56,184 nucleotides of DNA from a virus: the IMG/VR virus record IMGVR_UViG_3300025759_000118, positions 1 to 56,184 of that record; one strand, written 5' to 3'. A program made the translations under genes and the position numbers. The notes under the pieces are model-generated. The model did no database searches, had not been told where the DNA came from, and saw only the letters and a list, made by a program, of their open reading frames with translations. Positions 40,640 to 48,999 of the stretch are shown piece after piece; the first letter of the stretch is position 1; the number at the start of each line of letters is the position of its first letter.

Positions 40640-40832
40640 TTTCAAAGAGCAATCACTTTCAGAGTTTCTGAAAGACAGACTTGGCGAAATTAAAACCGAA
40701 CATAGAGACCATTTGAGTGCAGGAAACTTGAAAGACTTTGCTGAATACAAAAGGTTCTCTGGAATAATCGAGGGCATTGCCCTTGCAGAAAGGGAGTTGG
40801 CTGACTGGATAGACAGACATACTCGTGAATAG
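40629..40832 (+). CDS. Small head-module protein
   Basis: A 67-residue charged helical protein starting at ATG 40629, overlapping the end of the portal gene in another frame. It has LSEFLKDRLGEIKTEHRDHL and FSGIIEGIALAERELADW. Small proteins of this size follow the portal in many marine podoviruses; the role is unknown. Confidence 0.55.
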   Translation: MAIDFKEQSLSEFLKDRLGEIKTEHRDHLSAGNLKDFAEYKRFSGIIEGIALAERELADWIDRHTRE

Positions 40833-40862
40833 GAACTCGACTCCTAAAGTCGTGCAAGCAAT

Positions 40863-41243
40863 ATGACAGAAGCAATTAAGAAAGAAATCACACCACCTGT
40901 AGAAGAAGATAAAAGGAAACAATTACCTGAACCTAAAGGCTGGAAGATTTTAGTTGCTATGCCACAAGCAGATGAAAAAACTGATGGTGGTATTATCAAA
41001 GCGTCTACCACAATAAGAGATGAAGAAGTATCTAATATCTGTGGTTATGTTATGAAGCTAGGACCAGATGCGTATAAGGATACAAAAAGATTTTCAGAGC
41101 CTTGGTGTAAGAAAGGTGACTGGGTAATCTTTAGAGCTTACTCTGGAACTAGGATAGTAATGTATGGACAAGAGTTTCGTTTAATAAATGACGATACTGT
41201 GGAAGCAGTCGTTGATGACCCAACAGGAGTGGTAAGAGCATGA
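40863..41243 (+). CDS. GroES-like co-chaperonin
   Basis: A 126-residue protein whose body fits the Cpn10 fold: KGWKILVAMPQADEKTDGGI (mobile-loop region), EVSNICGYVMKLGPDAYKD, WCKKGDWVIFRAYSGTRI and GQEFRLINDDTVEAVV. The gene lies between portal and scaffold, so it probably works with host GroEL to fold the capsid protein, as T4 gp31 does. The N-terminal 20 residues are a polar extension beyond normal GroES. Confidence 0.7.
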   Translation: MTEAIKKEITPPVEEDKRKQLPEPKGWKILVAMPQADEKTDGGIIKASTTIRDEEVSNICGYVMKLGPDAYKDTKRFSEPWCKKGDWVIFRAYSGTRIVMYGQEFRLINDDTVEAVVDDPTGVVRA

Positions 41244-42268
41244 GCGAAACAGAAATAATACATGAAGAACCTAATATACCTGATACGCCAATAACTTCAG
41301 AAGAAGATAAATTCTTTGGCAAAACTACTGAAGTAGATAACTCTTTGGTAGAAGGTTTAGAAGTAGAGGTTGTAGACGATACACCTGAAGAAGATAGGAG
41401 ACCGCCTAAAGACGAAACTGCAGAAACAGAAGTCACAGATGAAACACTTGATGCAGAGATAACTGATTATTCTAAAAGAGCAGGCGATAGAATTAACAAG
41501 CTTAAGTATGACTTTCATGAAGAGCGTAGAGCTAAAGAAGCTGCACAAAGAGAGTCACAAGAAGCTGTAGCAAGACTACAAACCTTAATGAATGAAAACC
41601 AAAAGCTACAAGCTTTTGTAGAACAAGGTGGAGAAGTCTTAAATAAACAAGCAGCTAACAATGCTTTGTGGGCAAAACAAAATGCACAAGCAATGTACAA
41701 GGCTGCTTACGAAGCTGGCGATGCAGATAAAATGGCAGAGGCTCAAGAGCTTTTATCAAAAGCTGTGCTAGCAGAACAGACAGCCACTAACATGGCAACC
41801 AATGTTCAACAAGAGATTGAAAAAGAATTAGTAATACCTGAAGCTGAAGAAACTCCTCAGCCACAACAGGTAGACCCTGAATTACAAAAGTGGGCAGCTA
41901 AGAACCCTTGGTTTATGGGAAGCGAGCCAGTTCATAAAGAGATGACTAGCTTTGCAATGTATGCAGACCAAAACATAAAAGCCAAAGGAATAGACCCCAT
42001 TGCTCAAGCTGATAAATACTATGAAGAAGTAGATATAGCTATGAGAAAACAGTTTCCAAATTTTTTTGGAGTTGCTACTGAAAGTGTGGAAGCACCAGAA
42101 GAGCCAACAAAAAGACAACCTTCAACAGTTGTCGCAACTGCATCGAGAGAAAGCAGTAATAAAAAACCCTCGCAAGTACGATTGACTCAGACACAAGTTA
42201 GGCTAGCTCGCCAACTTGGAATTAGTCCTGAGCAATATGCAAATCAATTATTAAAGGAGGCAACATAA
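41240..42268 (+). CDS. Scaffolding protein
   Basis: A 342-residue protein overlapping the GroES-like gene by ATGA. It has a very acidic N-terminal third, a long coiled coil (about 85-210; FHEERRAKEAAQRESQEAVA), and a basic C-terminal helix (RLTQTQVRLARQLGISPEQY). That order, and its place before the capsid gene, are typical of internal scaffolds, whose basic end binds the coat protein. Confidence 0.7.
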   Translation: MSETEIIHEEPNIPDTPITSEEDKFFGKTTEVDNSLVEGLEVEVVDDTPEEDRRPPKDETAETEVTDETLDAEITDYSKRAGDRINKLKYDFHEERRAKEAAQRESQEAVARLQTLMNENQKLQAFVEQGGEVLNKQAANNALWAKQNAQAMYKAAYEAGDADKMAEAQELLSKAVLAEQTATNMATNVQQEIEKELVIPEAEETPQPQQVDPELQKWAAKNPWFMGSEPVHKEMTSFAMYADQNIKAKGIDPIAQADKYYEEVDIAMRKQFPNFFGVATESVEAPEEPTKRQPSTVVATASRESSNKKPSQVRLTQTQVRLARQLGISPEQYANQLLKEAT

Positions 42269-42771
42269 TGTCTGACGAAAATAAAACTGAAGAGATTATT
42301 GAATCTCCAAATCAAGAGCGTTCCCCTAGGGGATTAGATAGTCGAGAGGCTACCCAGAGAAAAATGAACTGGGAAAATGAAAGCAACCTACCTGACCCTG
42401 AGCCACAAGATGGCTGGGTTTTCAGATGGATTAGAACTTCTCTTTTAGGGAATAGTGATAATCCTAATGTATCAAGAAGGTTTCGTGAAGGATGGCAACC
42501 TTGTCGTTTGGAGGACCACCCTGAGCTTCAGGTACATATGATGGACCATCAATCTGAATGGGCAACTAAAGGTAATATTGAAATCGCTGGTTTATTGTTA
42601 TGCAAGATACCAAAGGAAGTTGTAGACGAAAGGAACAAGCACTTTGAAAATATTGCACAGCAACAAATAGAAGCAGTTGATAATACCTTTTTTAAAGACC
42701 AAGATAGTAGGATGGCTACTAAAGAAGTATATGAACGCAAATCAAAAACGACTTTTGGTAAAGACTCTTAG
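42268..42771 (+). CDS. Conserved head-module protein
   Basis: A 167-residue protein overlapping the scaffold stop (TAATG). The middle, DGWVFRWIRTSLLGNSDNPN followed by VSRRFREGWQP and a 'DHPE' box, is conserved in this position in marine podoviruses. The N-terminus is polar and the C-terminus charged. Probably a minor head component. Confidence 0.55.
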   Translation: MSDENKTEEIIESPNQERSPRGLDSREATQRKMNWENESNLPDPEPQDGWVFRWIRTSLLGNSDNPNVSRRFREGWQPCRLEDHPELQVHMMDHQSEWATKGNIEIAGLLLCKIPKEVVDERNKHFENIAQQQIEAVDNTFFKDQDSRMATKEVYERKSKTTFGKDS

Positions 42772-42822
42772 AGTCTAATTTAATAATTTTTTTTCTGCAG
42801 TATTGCAGAGGAGTAAAATACT

Positions 42823-43410
42823 ATGGCTTCAACAGCTTCACCTATGGGTGCAAGACCAGTAGGCTCTTTAGTATCGGCTGCTTACAACGCAAAGATTACT
42901 CACTATAAAATTAACAATGCTTATGGCACAGATATTTTTTATGGTGACTTTGTTAAGTGGGCAGATAACAACCCAAACACTACAATTCAAAAGGATACTG
43001 GCACAACTGCCATGACTCCTATTGGAGTATTCTTAGGTTGTTCCTATACTGACCCTTCAACTGGTCAAACGACTTTTAATCAATATTACCCAGCATCAAC
43101 TGCTGCGGATGATATTATGGCATATGTTGCTTCTGACCCATTCTTAGTAATGCAGATGCAATCTGACGAAGCTCTTACTCAAGATGACTTGGGCAAGAAT
43201 GTCGCAGTTGTTCAAACTGGTGGCTCAACAGCTATCGGCACAAGCAAAAATGCAATCGATGGGAGTACAGCAGCTACTACCAATACACTACCTTTAAAGA
43301 TTATCGACTTTGTCGAAGGTCCTGATAGTGCTATTGGTGATGCAAAAACTGATGTACTTGTAATGTTTAATGTAGGACATCAGTTGTTAAACGCAACTGG
43401 TATCGGTTAA
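42823..43410 (+). CDS. Head structural / decoration protein
   Basis: A 195-residue protein with a GAGGAG site. Its start (ASPMGARPVGSLVSAAYNAK) and the following NNAYGTDIFYGDFVKW are a recognisable signature of head proteins encoded before the major capsid gene in marine podoviruses. It is beta-rich and Thr/Asp-rich. Likely a decoration protein. Confidence 0.6.
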   Translation: MASTASPMGARPVGSLVSAAYNAKITHYKINNAYGTDIFYGDFVKWADNNPNTTIQKDTGTTAMTPIGVFLGCSYTDPSTGQTTFNQYYPASTAADDIMAYVASDPFLVMQMQSDEALTQDDLGKNVAVVQTGGSTAIGTSKNAIDGSTAATTNTLPLKIIDFVEGPDSAIGDAKTDVLVMFNVGHQLLNATGIG

Positions 43411-43422
43411 GGAGAATAAATT

Positions 43423-44334
43423 ATGGCTGCTATTTCAAGAGCAAATGAGTTAAAGCAACTCCTACCGGGATTAAATGCCCTTTTTGGCGAAGAGTACGCA
43501 ACTCATGACAATGAGCATGAGGAAATCTATACAACTGAAAACTCTGAAAGAAGTTTCGAAGAAGAGTTAAAGCTGTCGGGATTTGGTGCTGCTCCAGTAA
43601 AAGACGAAGGTTCGGCTATCACTTATGATACTGCACAAGAGTCTTTTGTCGCTAGATATACACACGAAACTATAGCAATGGGATTTGCTGTGACAGAAGA
43701 AGCAATGGAGGATAACCTCTATGTGCAACTATCTGCCAGATATACCAAAGCTTTGGCTCGTGCTATGGCGTACACAAAACAAGTGAAAGCTGCATTACCA
43801 CTTAACAATGGTTTCAGTTCTTTCCAAAGTGGTGATGGTGTAAGTTTATTCAACACATCACACCCACTTGTTAATGGTGGTACAAACTCAAACAGACCAA
43901 CAACTGGTGCAGATTTGAACGAAGCTTCTCTAGAAGATGCGATTATTCAAATTGGTAAGTACACAGATGAAAGAGGTCTTAAGATTGCTGCTAGAGCAAG
44001 AAAGTTAATCATACCTTCTGAGCTTCAATTCGTAGCAACTAGACTACTTCAAAGTGACTACAGAGTTGGTACTGCAGATAATGATATTAACGCAATCAAA
44101 ACTAATGGTGTAATTCCTGAAGGTTTTGTTGTAAACCATTATCTGACTGACACTAACGCTTTCTTCATTACTACAGATATTCCTGATGGAATGAAGCACT
44201 TCGTTAGAAGTCCAATGACAACCAGCATGGATGGTGACTTCGAAACTGGAAATGTTAGATATAAAGCTAGAGAAAGATACTCCTTTGGTGTATCAGACCC
44301 TCTAGGCATCTACGCAAGTCCGGGAGCGAGCTAA
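43423..44334 (+). CDS. Major capsid protein
   Basis: A 303-residue protein with a GGAGAATAAATT leader. It has the Mu gpT-like order: acidic N-arm (YATHDNEHEEIYTTENSERS), SGFGAAPVKDEGSAITYDTA, then ETIAMGFAVTEEAMEDNLY, and a C-terminal RSPMTTSMDGDFETGNVRYK. It is followed by a strong terminator, as expected for a highly expressed coat gene, and lies after the scaffold. No cleaved pro-domain is evident. Confidence 0.85.
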   Translation: MAAISRANELKQLLPGLNALFGEEYATHDNEHEEIYTTENSERSFEEELKLSGFGAAPVKDEGSAITYDTAQESFVARYTHETIAMGFAVTEEAMEDNLYVQLSARYTKALARAMAYTKQVKAALPLNNGFSSFQSGDGVSLFNTSHPLVNGGTNSNRPTTGADLNEASLEDAIIQIGKYTDERGLKIAARARKLIIPSELQFVATRLLQSDYRVGTADNDINAIKTNGVIPEGFVVNHYLTDTNAFFITTDIPDGMKHFVRSPMTTSMDGDFETGNVRYKARERYSFGVSDPLGIYASPGAS

Positions 44335-44343
44335 TAGAATTTA

Positions 44344-44369
44344 GGGGAGACTTCGGTCTCCCCTTTTTC
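44344..44369 (+). terminator. Intrinsic terminator after the capsid gene
   Basis: GGGGAGAC-TTCG-GTCTCCCC is a perfect eight-base stem with a stable TTCG tetraloop, followed directly by TTTTT. It is the clearest + strand terminator in the window. Confidence 0.9.
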
Positions 44370-44454
44370 TGTATCTAGGATTTAATTAACTTCTCTATCA
44401 ACTGACCTAGCAGACAACCCAAGATGATAGAGTTTTTCCTTTAAGGAGGGAATA

Positions 44455-44910
44455 ATGGGAACAACAACATTCTCAGGACCAGTAAAAGCTGGTTCAATCA
44501 AAGACACAACTGGAACTACTGTAGGTACTGATATATCTAATGTAGGTTCTGTCGTCATGGCACAATCTGCAGTCTTAGATATTATTGGTGCTTCTGCTGC
44601 TGACCAAGTAGTAGCTACTATTCCAGCTAATTCACAAATCATAGATGTCATATTAAATGTGACTACTGTCAGCAATGATGGTGGTGCAGCTACTGTTTCT
44701 ATTGGTACATCTGGAGATGCAAATGCTTTTATTGATGCACAAAATGTAAAAGCCTTAGCAACTACTAGAGGCACTTTAGATACTGAAGCTACCGATGTAG
44801 GTTCTACTGACATCCAAGTCTTAGCAGACTTTTCTGGAGCGAATGGAGATGGCACAACAGGTGCAGCTACAGCAACAGTCTTATATATCCAAAACAACAA
44901 CTTAAGTTAA
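44455..44910 (+). CDS. Small virion protein, beta-rich
   Basis: A 151-residue protein with a strong AAGGAGGGAATA site. Gly/Thr/Ala-rich with many Val strands (SVVMAQSAVLDIIGASAADQ), no Cys. It is the first gene after the capsid terminator, so a separate promoter may lie at 44370-44440. Probably a head or tail surface protein. Confidence 0.55.
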   Translation: MGTTTFSGPVKAGSIKDTTGTTVGTDISNVGSVVMAQSAVLDIIGASAADQVVATIPANSQIIDVILNVTTVSNDGGAATVSIGTSGDANAFIDAQNVKALATTRGTLDTEATDVGSTDIQVLADFSGANGDGTTGAATATVLYIQNNNLS

Positions 44911-44919
44911 AGGTAAATT

Positions 44920-45324
44920 ATGGCAGATGCAGTCACAAGCCAGACTATAGTAGATGGCGAAAGAAACTGTATTATGAAGTTTACCAATGTCAGCGATGGC
45001 ACAGGTGAATCTGCAGTTGCTAAAGTAGATGTTTCTGCTTTAGGTACAGACAATGCAGGTCGCTCTTGTTCTGAGGTAAGAATACTCAGAATAAGTCATG
45101 CCATCGTTGGTATGTCTGTTCAATTATTTTTTAATGCTACTTCTAATGTATTAATAGCAGAACTAGCTGAAAGTAGTAATGGACATATGGATTTTAAAGA
45201 CTTTGGCGGAATACCGAATAATGCAGGTAGTGGAAAGAATGGTGACATTCTCTTTACAACCAAGGGTGCTAGTAGTGGGGATACCTACTCTATAACTCTT
45301 GAAATGACAAAAATATATTCTTAA
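44920..45324 (+). CDS. Small virion protein
   Basis: A 134-residue protein, nine bases after the previous gene. It is beta-rich (QTIVDGERNCIMKFTNVSDG) with an Asn/Gly-rich loop near the C-terminus. Similar proteins follow the capsid gene in marine podoviruses. No enzyme motif. Confidence 0.5.
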   Translation: MADAVTSQTIVDGERNCIMKFTNVSDGTGESAVAKVDVSALGTDNAGRSCSEVRILRISHAIVGMSVQLFFNATSNVLIAELAESSNGHMDFKDFGGIPNNAGSGKNGDILFTTKGASSGDTYSITLEMTKIYS

Positions 45325-45333
45325 GGAGTTATT

Positions 45334-45636
45334 ATGGCAACTAAGAAAGCAATTATTTCTACAAGTGGTTTTCCACAACAATACTTTGTTTTACAAGCAA
45401 ATGAAGAAGGTATCTATGAAGTTGTATTTGGACCTGACCCTGATTTAGAAGATGCTCAAAGAAAAGCAGATGAACTAAATGGTGTCAGAGCTAGAACAGC
45501 TAAAGGTCACTATGTGGCTGATGACCCTTCAACACCTGATGTAAACGAAGCTTATGTTGGTGGCAAAACACCAAAGAAAAAAGCAACTAAGAAAAAACCC
45601 GCAGCTAAAAAGAAAGCTGCTACAAAAAAGAAGTGA
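45334..45636 (+). CDS. Protein with histone-H1-like lysine tail
   Basis: A 100-residue protein with a compact acidic N-terminal domain (FVLQANEEGIYEVVFGPDPD) and a C-terminal tail of about 27 residues made almost only of Lys, Ala, Pro and Thr (KKKATKKKPAAKKKAATKKK). Such tails bind DNA. It starts a run of very basic small proteins that may condense DNA inside the head. Confidence 0.55.
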   Translation: MATKKAIISTSGFPQQYFVLQANEEGIYEVVFGPDPDLEDAQRKADELNGVRARTAKGHYVADDPSTPDVNEAYVGGKTPKKKATKKKPAAKKKAATKKK

Positions 45637-45643
45637 GGTAATT

Positions 45644-45808
45644 ATGCCGGGTACTATGATGAAGAAAGACAAGAAGGGCAGCTATGGACATGGCGGTAGC
45701 ACTCCGAGTCTTAAAAAAAACAAACATCAAACATACATGGGCGGAGGTGTTATGAAAAAGAAAGCACCTATGTCTGCAATGTTTCGTGGTGGTAAAACAG
45801 GCAAATAA
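45644..45808 (+). CDS. Small basic protein
   Basis: A 54-residue protein starting at ATG 45644 after GTGAGGTAATT. It is Lys-, Gly- and Met-rich (MPGTMMKKDKKGSYGHGG…FRGGKTGK). Its stop shares a base with the next ATG. Part of the basic protein run; probably a minor virion or DNA-binding peptide. Confidence 0.5.
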   Translation: MPGTMMKKDKKGSYGHGGSTPSLKKNKHQTYMGGGVMKKKAPMSAMFRGGKTGK

Positions 45809-46101
45809 TGTCAGGAGCTAAGAAGGACTCTCGTTTAAAAAGAGCAGGAGTATCAGGTTATAACAAACCAAAGCGTACTCCTAATCATCCCAAGAAGTCT
45901 CATATTGTTGTTGCTAAAGAAGGTAGCAAAGTAAAAACCATTAGGTTTGGACAGAAAGGTGCAAAGACTGCAGGTAAACCAAAAGCTGGAGAGTCTGCAA
46001 GAATGAAAGCAAAACGAAAATCCTTCAAAGCTCGTCATGCAAAGAATATCAAAAAAGGTAAGATGTCAGCAGCTTACTGGGCAGATAAGGTCAAGTGGTG
46101 A
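45808..46101 (+). CDS. Basic conserved phage protein
   Basis: A 97-residue, highly basic protein. It has GYNKPKRTPNHPKKSHIVVA, IRFGQKGAKTAGKPKAGESA and a C-terminal NIKKGKMSAAYWADKVKW, phrases I recognise as conserved in marine phages. About a third of residues are Lys or Arg. DNA binding in the virion is likely; no experimental role known to me. Confidence 0.6.
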   Translation: MSGAKKDSRLKRAGVSGYNKPKRTPNHPKKSHIVVAKEGSKVKTIRFGQKGAKTAGKPKAGESARMKAKRKSFKARHAKNIKKGKMSAAYWADKVKW

Positions 46102-46286
46102 GTAGACAAAAGAAATCTAAATCAAGAGTTAATGAGGCAGGTAATTACACAAAACCTACCATGCGTAAAAGACTATTCAATCAAATTAAAGCTGGCAGCA
46201 AGGGTGGTAAGCCGGGTCAATGGTCAGCGAGAAAAGCTCAGATGCTGGCGAAACGCTATAAAGAAAAAGGCGGTGGATATAAATGA
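46095..46286 (+). CDS. Basic conserved phage protein
   Basis: Starts with two adjacent GTG codons at 46095 and 46098, either of which could be used, overlapping the previous stop. The 62-63 residue product has RVNEAGNYTKPTMRKRLFNQ and GGKPGQWSARKAQMLAKRYK, a conserved phage signature. Strongly basic. Same likely role as its neighbours. Confidence 0.6.
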   Translation: MVSRQKKSKSRVNEAGNYTKPTMRKRLFNQIKAGSKGGKPGQWSARKAQMLAKRYKEKGGGYK

Positions 46287-46543
46287 AAAAGCAACTTAAA
46301 CCAGTTCCTGAAGGGAATAAAGGATTATCTAAGCTTCCTTCAGATGTAAGAAACAATATGGGATTTATGAAGTCAGGCGGAAAAACTGCATCTTCTAAAG
46401 GAGTAAAAGCTCCTGATGGATTTCATTGGATGAAGAAAGAAGGCGGGGGATATAACTTAATGAAACACGAAGGCAAGTTTAAAGCTCACAAAGGTGCAAC
46501 TTTAGTAGCTAAGTTTGATATACAAAAAAAACACAAAGCATAA
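46283..46543 (+). CDS. Basic protein of the same run
   Basis: An 86-residue Lys/Gly-rich protein overlapping its neighbour by ATGA. It has PDGFHWMKKEGGGYNLMKHE and a basic end (KFDIQKKHKA). No known domain. Probably DNA-binding or a minor structural peptide. Confidence 0.5.
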   Translation: MKKQLKPVPEGNKGLSKLPSDVRNNMGFMKSGGKTASSKGVKAPDGFHWMKKEGGGYNLMKHEGKFKAHKGATLVAKFDIQKKHKA

Positions 46544-46548
46544 ACTAT

Positions 46549-47133
46549 ATGAAATCTTTGTTTGCTGTTTTACCAGAAACATTACCTGATGTTGTAATTA
46601 ACGATATATGTGAAATGGCAAAACTTTTTCCAGAAGAAGAAGGAAAAGTAGGTGCTGCTGGTACAAATATTGAAGGTACAAAAGACAACACTATTAGAAA
46701 CTGTAAAGTTCGTTGGATACAACCAGATACTGACGAAACAAAAAAATTAACTAATCTTTGTACTACTTTATTTCAAGATGCTAATAGAATGTTGTTTGGT
46801 GTAGATTTAACAAAAATATTTAACATTCAATATACTGAGTATCATGGAAATACTAAAGGTTTTTATCATACACATATGGATTCTTATCTTGGAAGTGGAG
46901 AAGTATCAGATAGGAAACTAAGTATGACTATACAACTTTCAGACTCAAATGAATATGAAGGTGGTGATTTTGTATTAAGAGATGAAATACAAAATTTTCC
47001 TGACAAAGAAGAACTAAGAAAAAAAGGAACTGTTTTAGTATTCCCTTCTTTTTTAAATCATAGTGTGCAACCTGTGACCAAGGGTATAAGAAAAAGTCTT
47101 GTGACTTGGATAGAAGGTCCTGCATGGAGATAA
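46549..47133 (+). CDS. 2-oxoglutarate/Fe(II) oxygenase (prolyl-hydroxylase-like)
   Basis: A 194-residue protein with the iron facial triad His109-x-Asp111 (YHTHMDSY) and His171 (LNHSVQPV). The 2-oxoglutarate-binding Arg181-x-Ser183 is in KGIRKSLVTW. Enzymes of this fold hydroxylate Pro, Lys or nucleobases. Marine phages often carry them, target usually unknown. Here it sits in the middle of a run of Lys-rich virion-type proteins, which may be its substrates; that link is my inference. Confidence 0.8.
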   Translation: MKSLFAVLPETLPDVVINDICEMAKLFPEEEGKVGAAGTNIEGTKDNTIRNCKVRWIQPDTDETKKLTNLCTTLFQDANRMLFGVDLTKIFNIQYTEYHGNTKGFYHTHMDSYLGSGEVSDRKLSMTIQLSDSNEYEGGDFVLRDEIQNFPDKEELRKKGTVLVFPSFLNHSVQPVTKGIRKSLVTWIEGPAWR

Positions 47134-47139
47134 ACAAAT

Positions 47140-47379
47140 ATGCCCTTAAAAAAATCACAAAGGTCTTTAAAAAACTGGACTAAGCAAAAGTGGAGAACCA
47201 AATCAGGAAAGCCATCAGCTAAAACTGGTGAACGCTATTTACCTGAAAAAGCTATTAAAGCTTTATCTTCTGCAGAATATGCAGCTACAACTAGAGCCAA
47301 AAGAAAAGGAACTAAGAAAGGTAAACAGTTTGTAAAACAACCAAAGAACATTGCAAAGAAAACAGCGAGGTACAGATGA
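47140..47379 (+). CDS. Basic conserved phage protein (DUF5872-like)
   Basis: A 79-residue basic protein with RSLKNWTKQKWRTKSGKPSA, GERYLPEKAIKALSSAEYAA and KGKQFVKQPKNIAK, which I recognise as the DUF5872 type. Function unknown. It resumes the basic run after the oxygenase gene. Confidence 0.65.
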   Translation: MPLKKSQRSLKNWTKQKWRTKSGKPSAKTGERYLPEKAIKALSSAEYAATTRAKRKGTKKGKQFVKQPKNIAKKTARYR

Positions 47380-47498
47380 CAATAGCTAGAACTAATATGC
47401 AACAGCAGATTGAAAAGTCTGGTAAAAAAAAACAAAAAATCATAACCCAAGAAAAGCGAGGAGAAATAACAGTAATAAGAATTAGATATGGCGACTAG
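47376..47498 (+). CDS. 40-residue basic protein
   Basis: A very short gene whose ATG overlaps the previous stop (ATGA) and whose end overlaps the next start. The product (MTIARTNMQQQIEKSGKKKQ…) is Lys/Gln-rich. The coupling at both ends and composition like its neighbours support it; too short to assign a family. Confidence 0.5.
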   Translation: MTIARTNMQQQIEKSGKKKQKIITQEKRGEITVIRIRYGD

Positions 47499-48177
47499 CG
47501 GAACTAACACATTTAACTTAGACATAACTGAAATCATGGAGGAAGCATTTGACCTCTGTGGTTTAGATTTAAGGTCGGGTGGAGATTACAATACAGCAAA
47601 GAGAGCTTTGGATTTAATATTTCTTGAATGGCAAAACAAAGGATTGAATCTTTGGAAAGTAGAGCAAGGCAGTATGACTCTTACTGCTGGTGCTAATTTA
47701 TATGATGCAGATGCTGCAGCATTAGAAATAGTTGATGTTGTTTTAAGAACTGATGCTGGAGACCAAGATGAGCAGTTTGACCAAAGGCTCACAAGAATAA
47801 GCAGAACTGAATATAATCATCAAGCTAAAAAACTTTTGCAGTCAAAACCTACACAATACTATGTAGATAAAGGTTTAACTTTGAAGATTGGAGTATGGGC
47901 AACACCTGACTCTGCACAAACATATACTTTAATATATGACTACATAAAGAAAATTGAAGATGCAGGAACTAATGCTAGCTTTACAACAGATGTACCAGCA
48001 AGATATTTACCATGCTTAACTTATGCTTTGGCATTTAATATTGCTTGTAAGAATGAACAATCTCAAGCTAGAGTTCCTATGATTAAAGCAAGATATGATG
48101 AATTATGGAAAGAAGTTTCTGAAGCTGATAGAGAAAGAGCTTCAGTTAAATTTGTTCCGAATATGAATAGCTATTAA
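47488..48177 (+). CDS. Head-tail adaptor (P22 gp4-like)
   Basis: A 229-residue helical protein opening with LDITEIMEEAFDLCGLDL and having RALDLIFLEWQNKGLNLWKV, the typical start of gp4-like tail accessory factors. The C-terminal half is helical (PARYLPCLTYALAFNIACKN). In P22 this ring extends the portal and carries the gp10 hub, whose homologue here is at 3497-5341, 44 kb away in the linear window but close if the map is circular or permuted. Confidence 0.7.
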   Translation: MATSGTNTFNLDITEIMEEAFDLCGLDLRSGGDYNTAKRALDLIFLEWQNKGLNLWKVEQGSMTLTAGANLYDADAAALEIVDVVLRTDAGDQDEQFDQRLTRISRTEYNHQAKKLLQSKPTQYYVDKGLTLKIGVWATPDSAQTYTLIYDYIKKIEDAGTNASFTTDVPARYLPCLTYALAFNIACKNEQSQARVPMIKARYDELWKEVSEADRERASVKFVPNMNSY

Positions 48178-48179
48178 TT

Positions 48180-48995
48180 ATGGCATACGCAGCAGGCAAA
48201 AAAGCTTTAGGTATCTGCGATAGATGTGGATTTTCCTATAAGCTTTCTGAATTAAAGTATGAAGTTCAAGACCAAAAAAGAACTGGTAGTAGAGTTTGCA
48301 TATCTTGTTTAGACCCTGACCATCCTCAACTTAGATTAGGAGAGGTAAATACTTCAGATTCAATAGGATTGTTTAATCCAAGACCAGATACAAACAGAAA
48401 AGATTTTGCATCATATTATGGATTTAATCCTGTTAATAGCACAGGAATAGTTTTAAAAGCACAAGTTGGTAAAGTAAAAATAACTAATACTGTTTCAGAA
48501 GGTGGCGGTGCTGGAGCAGGAACTGTTAGTTCTACAGTTTCAATATCTACTAATGTAGGTAATGCTTTATTAGGTACTCCTAACATTGTGACTAATTCTT
48601 CTATTACCTCAGTTTCAGGTACAACATCAGCAGGTATCGCAGGTACTGTAAATGTAGTAGCAGGAAATACTTTTGCAGTCACAGTAGCATCTTATGGCGG
48701 TGGAAATAGATTCTATATAGATGGAGTTGTTTATCCGACATTGAATTTAACAGAAGGACAAACATATACATTCGACCAATCTGATGCTAGCAATTCTAAT
48801 CATCCATTAAGATTTTCTACTACTTCTAATGGTACGCATGGAGGCGGTACAGAATATACAACAGGAGTCACTACTAATGGAACTCCCGGAAACTCAGGAG
48901 CTTATACAAGAATTACAGTTGCTATAGGAGCACCAACACTTTATTACTATTGTTCTAATCATTCAGGCATGGGTGGTCAGGCTAATACACCATAA
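48180..48995 (+). CDS. Virion protein with zinc ribbon and cupredoxin-like domain
   Basis: A 271-residue protein in two parts. The N-terminus has a four-Cys ribbon (CDRC at 13-16, CISC at 40-43). After a Thr/Ser-rich linker comes a cupredoxin-like domain whose type 1 copper ligands are present in order: His208 (SNHPLRF), Cys258, His261 and Met264 (YYCSNHSGMGG). Such domains bind copper in blue copper proteins. Similar domains occur in tail proteins of marine phages. Copper binding is inferred from residues only. Confidence 0.65.
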   Translation: MAYAAGKKALGICDRCGFSYKLSELKYEVQDQKRTGSRVCISCLDPDHPQLRLGEVNTSDSIGLFNPRPDTNRKDFASYYGFNPVNSTGIVLKAQVGKVKITNTVSEGGGAGAGTVSSTVSISTNVGNALLGTPNIVTNSSITSVSGTTSAGIAGTVNVVAGNTFAVTVASYGGGNRFYIDGVVYPTLNLTEGQTYTFDQSDASNSNHPLRFSTTSNGTHGGGTEYTTGVTTNGTPGNSGAYTRITVAIGAPTLYYYCSNHSGMGGQANTP

Positions 48996-48999
48996 AAAT

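Noticed and set aside
44382-44900. A 172-codon - strand frame opposite the 44455-44910 gene
   Set aside because: It has an Ala/Val/Pro-rich composition typical of the reverse of Thr/Ala-rich code and no ribosome-binding site, while the + strand gene has a strong one.
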